Part shown: piece after piece, positions 46,024 through 50,212 of the stretch | Layout: every line of letters starts with the position of its first letter | Position numbering within the stretch: position 1 is the first letter of the stretch | Assembly (NCBI GenBank): GCA_902609995.1 | Contig: CACLUD010000003.1 | Span: 1-50,212, forward strand | Reading direction: 5' to 3' | DNA: 50,212 nt | Origin: an uncultured Prochlorococcus sp. | GTDB lineage: Bacteria; Cyanobacteriota; Cyanobacteriia; PCC-6307; Cyanobiaceae | Translations under genes and position numbers: made by a program | Notes under the pieces: generated by a model | Seen by the model: the letters and a program-made list of their open reading frames with translations, nothing else | What the model was told of the DNA's origin: nothing | Database searches by the model: none

Positions 46024-47409
46024 GTGATTTTTAAAATTATTAAAAATTCTCATAAATTTTATTTAATAGGGATATTAATTTTTTGTGTTTTCCAAAGTCA
46101 CTACGTATCTGCTGCCAGAGAGCCCTTGATAAGGGTTTTAATATCAAAAAACAGAAATTTAAGGATAAGATCTGATAGGTCAATTCCATTAATTATCAAA
46201 GGACAAAAATTTTCAAATAATAAAATTAAAGGTTTAACTTTAAAAAAAGAAAGTAATAGAACAACAATATTTTTTGATAAGAATAAACAAAAAATCTATG
46301 ATTTGAAAAATAAAGCAAAAATCGTAGTTAAATCTTCTGATGGGAGAGGTATTTGGGTCGGTCAGAAAAGATACTCAGGTAAACTTAATCTCTACGTACT
46401 TGATTCTGAAATATTAGTGATTAATATCCTTGGGATTGAGAAGTATCTTAGTAGTGTTGTAGGCTCAGAAATGCCAGCTAAATGGCCTTTGGAGGCATTA
46501 AAAGCACAAGCTATTGCTTCAAGGACTTATGCATTGAAGCAAAAAGGAAATTCTCTTTATGATATTGATTCAACAAATAAGAATCAAGTCTATAGTGGGC
46601 TAGAGGCTAGAACTTTTAAAACCACAAGGGCAGTAAGAAGTACAAGATCATTAGTTTTGACATATAAAAATAAATTGATTAATGCCTTATTTCATAGTAG
46701 TTCAGGAGGTATGACTGAAAATAGCCAAGATGTTTGGAAGAATGAGTATCCATATTTATCTAGCGTTAAAGATTTTGATAAAAATAATCCAAAACTAAGA
46801 TGGCAGAAAAAATTCTCAAATGAAGAATTAAAAAGCTTGTTTCCTAAAATTGGTGGGATAAAGAAAATTGAGATTCTAAATATAACTAATACTGGAAGAG
46901 TAAAAAATGTAAAACTATTGGGATATAATGGTTCTGATCAAATGTCGGGAGTTGATATTAGAAAAAGAATGAATCTTAAAAGTAATTTTGTGAGATTTAA
47001 ATTTATTGAAGATAATGAAATTGAATCTAATAACAATAATTCCAAACTATCAACAACTAAAAAATTTGAAGATGAACCTCTACACTATTTTGTTAAATCT
47101 GGGGATAGTTTGAATGATATTGCTTATAAGTACAACGTAAATGTTAATGAAATAATTGACTTAAATACTATAAAAGATTCTTCATTAATTAACATAAATC
47201 AAAAATTATTAATTCCAAGAAATAGCTCGAATACATCATCAACTTTAGAAAAAACTTTGGTTGTTTCAGGATATGGATCTGGTCATGGTGTTGGAATGAG
47301 TCAATGGGGTGCAAAATATATGGCTTCCAAAGGTCAAAAAGCAGAAAGAATATTAAAACATTTTTATAAGGGTGTAAGAATTAAACCATTTAGTAAAAAT
47401 TTCTTATAA
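46024..47409 (+). CDS. SpoIID/LytB domain protein with internal LysM domain
   Basis: 'YLSSVVGSEMPAKWPLEALKAQAIASRTYAL', LysM 'HYFVKSGDSLNDIAYKYNVNVNEIIDLNTI', 'GYGSGHGVGMSQWGAKYMA'. Confidence 0.92.
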   Translation: MIFKIIKNSHKFYLIGILIFCVFQSHYVSAAREPLIRVLISKNRNLRIRSDRSIPLIIKGQKFSNNKIKGLTLKKESNRTTIFFDKNKQKIYDLKNKAKIVVKSSDGRGIWVGQKRYSGKLNLYVLDSEILVINILGIEKYLSSVVGSEMPAKWPLEALKAQAIASRTYALKQKGNSLYDIDSTNKNQVYSGLEARTFKTTRAVRSTRSLVLTYKNKLINALFHSSSGGMTENSQDVWKNEYPYLSSVKDFDKNNPKLRWQKKFSNEELKSLFPKIGGIKKIEILNITNTGRVKNVKLLGYNGSDQMSGVDIRKRMNLKSNFVRFKFIEDNEIESNNNNSKLSTTKKFEDEPLHYFVKSGDSLNDIAYKYNVNVNEIIDLNTIKDSSLININQKLLIPRNSSNTSSTLEKTLVVSGYGSGHGVGMSQWGAKYMASKGQKAERILKHFYKGVRIKPFSKNFL

Positions 47410-47412
47410 AAA

Positions 47413-48330
47413 TTATTTTGCATTAAGAACTAATTTGGGATGCAATGTAGTTTTATCTTCATTAATAAAACCAATTCCTAAAAGGAGTTTGTTGTGGTCA
47501 ATAATTTTTATTGGTTTTTTGTAATCAAAAGAGCAGCTCTTAACAAAATTATTAGCATTAAATTTAATTATTCTCCCTGTTTTCCAGAAGTTAACTTCTT
47601 CTTGATTAGTTAAAACTAGTGTTGAGATATGATCAAGCGCAGAAATTGTGGGAATAATAAAAGGTGCGTTTTTCTCATTAAGATCACTTAGGTCAGATAT
47701 CTTTATAGAATTTCTCTCATGGAATCCACAAGCCGAAATCCTTTTTAGGTTCAACAGACAACCTTCTGAATCTAAGACTTGCCCCAAATCTCTAGCTATA
47801 GATCTTATATAAGTTCCTGAGGTACATGAAACTTTTATTTCTAATATTCCATTCACTTGATCCCATTCTTTTAGAACTAATTCTTCTATTTCTACTTCTC
47901 TTGGGTGTAATTCAAATTCCTCATTCTTCATAGATTTTTTGTATGCTCTTTCTCCGTTAACATGTACGCTTGATACTTTTGGAGGGACTTGTTGAATAAT
48001 CCCTCTGAAGTTATTTAAATAATTATCTAATTCATTATTACTCAAAATAGGCCATTTTTTTTTATTTAGAATTTCGCCTTGTATATCATCAGTTTTTGTT
48101 CTTATACCTAATTGGATTTGTCCAATGTAGGTTTTCCCTTGAGGTAAATATTGAATAAATCTTGTGGCATTTCCTATCGCAATTGGTAATGTTCCTGTTA
48201 CCTCAGGATCTAAAGTACCTGTGTGACCGACTTTTTTGGTACCAAATAATTTCCTTATCTGTTTAACACAATCATGCGATGTACACCCTCTCTCTTTATT
48301 AATCGATATGAATCCATCTTTAATTTCCAT
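47413..48330 (-). CDS. truB: tRNA pseudouridine(55) synthase
   Basis: '[46 protein letters not shown]', '[17 protein letters not shown]'. Confidence 0.96.
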   Translation of the reverse strand: MEIKDGFISINKERGCTSHDCVKQIRKLFGTKKVGHTGTLDPEVTGTLPIAIGNATRFIQYLPQGKTYIGQIQLGIRTKTDDIQGEILNKKKWPILSNNELDNYLNNFRGIIQQVPPKVSSVHVNGERAYKKSMKNEEFELHPREVEIEELVLKEWDQVNGILEIKVSCTSGTYIRSIARDLGQVLDSEGCLLNLKRISACGFHERNSIKISDLSDLNEKNAPFIIPTISALDHISTLVLTNQEEVNFWKTGRIIKFNANNFVKSCSFDYKKPIKIIDHNKLLLGIGFINEDKTTLHPKLVLNAK

Positions 48331-48408
48331 TTTAATATTAAGATTGCTATGAGAACTATTTCTTACTATTTTATTATTTTTAAATAAGGTATTGTTAAAA
48401 AAAAGAAA

Positions 48409-49146
48409 TTGAAAAATGATGATTCAATATTAAAAGAGTTTCGTTATGATGCTTTTAATTTGAAATCACACTTAATAGAATTTTTATCTATCGAGGCGGG
48501 TGATTTAGATGGGTTCCTCGAAAACGCTAAGATGGATTTAGCTAATCTTCATCCAGGGGGTAGTTTAAGTAAGGCTGAAGACTTTTATAAAGAAATTGTT
48601 GGAGATAAACATTTGGCAGATTTGACCGCTTGGCATATTACAAGCAAAGATTATATTGCTGACACGTTAAAACTTCAGCAGAGATTTTCAAGAAATTTGG
48701 TTTTAGATTTTGGTGGAGGGATTGGTACACATGCCTTAGCTAATGCTATGTCTAAAAAGGTTGAGCATGTTTTTTTCGTTGATATAAATAAAACAAATAG
48801 AGATTTTGTTGAATATAGGGCTAAAAAACTTGGAGTGAACAATAAACTTACTTTTTGTAAATCAATTCTGGAAACAAAAATATCTAGATTTGATACGATC
48901 GTATGCCTTGATGTATTAGAGCATTTATCTGATCCAGCTTTTTATCTTGATACCTTTCATAAAATAATGGGACCTAACTCAATTGGATTATTTAATTGGT
49001 ACTTTTATAAAGGAGAAAATAATGAATATCCGTTTCACGTTGATGATGAGCAAATTGTTGAACAATTTTTTAAGACTCTACAATCAAAATTTATAGAAGT
49101 TTTTCATCCTATTCTTATCACAACAAGATCCTATAAAAAGAATTAA
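48409..49146 (+). CDS. SAM-dependent methyltransferase
   Basis: '[18 protein letters not shown]', '[20 protein letters not shown]'. Confidence 0.88.
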   Translation: MKNDDSILKEFRYDAFNLKSHLIEFLSIEAGDLDGFLENAKMDLANLHPGGSLSKAEDFYKEIVGDKHLADLTAWHITSKDYIADTLKLQQRFSRNLVLDFGGGIGTHALANAMSKKVEHVFFVDINKTNRDFVEYRAKKLGVNNKLTFCKSILETKISRFDTIVCLDVLEHLSDPAFYLDTFHKIMGPNSIGLFNWYFYKGENNEYPFHVDDEQIVEQFFKTLQSKFIEVFHPILITTRSYKKN

Positions 49147-49403
49147 AGAACTACATTTACTCTTTTTCTATTTCTTAAATTCCTTTTGATACTGTCAAAG
49201 CTCACAGTACCTTCTTTAAGTGCGAAAAGTGTATCATCCTTTCCTTTTCCGACGTTAATTCCTGGTAAAAAAGAAGTACCTCTTTGACGGATTATGATAG
49301 ATCCTGCTGATACTTTTTCACCTCCATAAGCTTTAATGCCGAGTCTTTTAGAATTTGAATCTCTTCCATTTCTGGTTGATCCGGTACCTTTTTTATGTGC
49401 CAT
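49143..49403 (-). CDS. rpmA: 50S ribosomal protein L27
   Basis: '[43 protein letters not shown]'. Confidence 0.97.
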   Translation of the reverse strand: MAHKKGTGSTRNGRDSNSKRLGIKAYGGEKVSAGSIIIRQRGTSFLPGINVGKGKDDTLFALKEGTVSFDSIKRNLRNRKRVNVVL

Positions 49404-49412
49404 TAGTAAAAA

Positions 49413-49853
49413 TTAGTTTTCTGGATTAGAGGCCTTTGGGCTAGTACTCTTTTTTTTAACTTCAGTTTTTGAAGATTTTTTGGGAGTACTGTTAGCAATT
49501 GATATAGATTTTACCATAACTCTTGTGAGTTCTTGTCTGTGACCCATTTTTCTACGTGTTTTCTTTTTAGGACGCATTTTATATACGATTATTTTTTTAT
49601 CTCTCTTATGCGAAACCACTTCTAGTTCTATTTTTGCATTTTTTACATAAGGCTGACCAAGTGAAATATTTTCTTTATCTTTTATAAGGAGAATTTTATG
49701 AATAGAAATTTTATCTTTTTCTTTAGCATTTAACCTGTCAATATCATAATACTTACCAACCTCAAACCAAAATTGTTGGCCTGATGTCTCAGCTATTGCG
49801 TACAAATCATCATTTTTTGCAGGATTTTCAGAAGTTTTTTTTGAAGAAGTCAT
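49413..49853 (-). CDS. rplU: 50S ribosomal protein L21
   Basis: 'YAIAETSGQQFWFEVGKYYDIDRLNAKE...VYKMRPKKKTRRKMGHRQELTRVMVKSI'. Confidence 0.96.
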   Translation of the reverse strand: MTSSKKTSENPAKNDDLYAIAETSGQQFWFEVGKYYDIDRLNAKEKDKISIHKILLIKDKENISLGQPYVKNAKIELEVVSHKRDKKIIVYKMRPKKKTRRKMGHRQELTRVMVKSISIANSTPKKSSKTEVKKKSTSPKASNPEN

Positions 49854-49998
49854 ATAATGGGGACGCCGAGAGGCTCAAATATATTAATTTGATTAAGCCT
49901 GTTTAGCAGTCTTGAATGCTTGTTCATTTTCTTATTTTATAGTGTAATAAGTCAAGGTTTATTATTAAAATCTTTCATTAAACTTGGGGTGTTAACAA

Positions 49999-50212
49999 AT
50001 GGCGGCAAGAAAAACATATATTTTAAAACTTTACGTAGCAGGAAATACTCCCAATTCAATGAGGGCTTTGAATACTCTTAAAGAAATTCTAGAAAATGAA
50101 TTTAAAGGAGTTTATGCTTTAAAAGTAATAGATGTTCTTAAACAACCGCAACTTGCTGAAGAAGATAAGATTTTGGCAACCCCAACTCTTGCCAAGATTT
50201 TACCTCCTCCTG
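49999..50212 (+). CDS. kaiB: circadian clock protein KaiB (partial, runs off the window end)
   Basis: [71 protein letters not shown]. Confidence 0.97.
   Translation, partial: MAARKTYILKLYVAGNTPNSMRALNTLKEILENEFKGVYALKVIDVLKQPQLAEEDKILATPTLAKILPPP

Noticed and set aside
1-50212. CRISPR arrays, IS elements, rRNA, intact prophage
   Set aside because: No regularly spaced repeats, transposase, integrase, rRNA or phage structural genes recognised.

Overview
The window is AT-rich, gene-dense DNA that looks like the chromosome of a high-light Prochlorococcus-type marine picocyanobacterium. I infer this from the protein families, the short hli genes, and the rpmA-rplU-kaiB junction with no kaiA. The right part (about 25-50 kb) is mostly conserved core genes: murD, serA, prmA, petF, rnz, truB, rpmA, rplU and the start of kaiB. 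The left part (about 1-25 kb) is an accessory-like region of very short genes (hli proteins, small membrane peptides, DUFs) and wide spacers. It also contains several decayed ORFs and a degenerate 3' half of a tRNA-Pro-like gene, which suggests an old island or insertion site. The best candidates for undescribed biology are: (a) two copies of a hairpin-plus-U-tract element with an identical TAGTAGGGAT loop and different but still paired stems (8145-8192 on -, 10888-10928 on +); next to the first copy is a cluster of nested, mutually exclusive inverted repeats (8253-8310); (b) a free-standing NAD+-ligase-type adenylation domain protein; (c) a photolyase-like protein whose FAD-domain motifs lie at the N-terminal end; (d) several frame-preserved ORFs broken only by nonsense codons, including an RRM protein; (e) families of micro-proteins. 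No rRNA, CRISPR array, IS element or intact prophage was seen. All family assignments come from reading the sequence; no database search was run.
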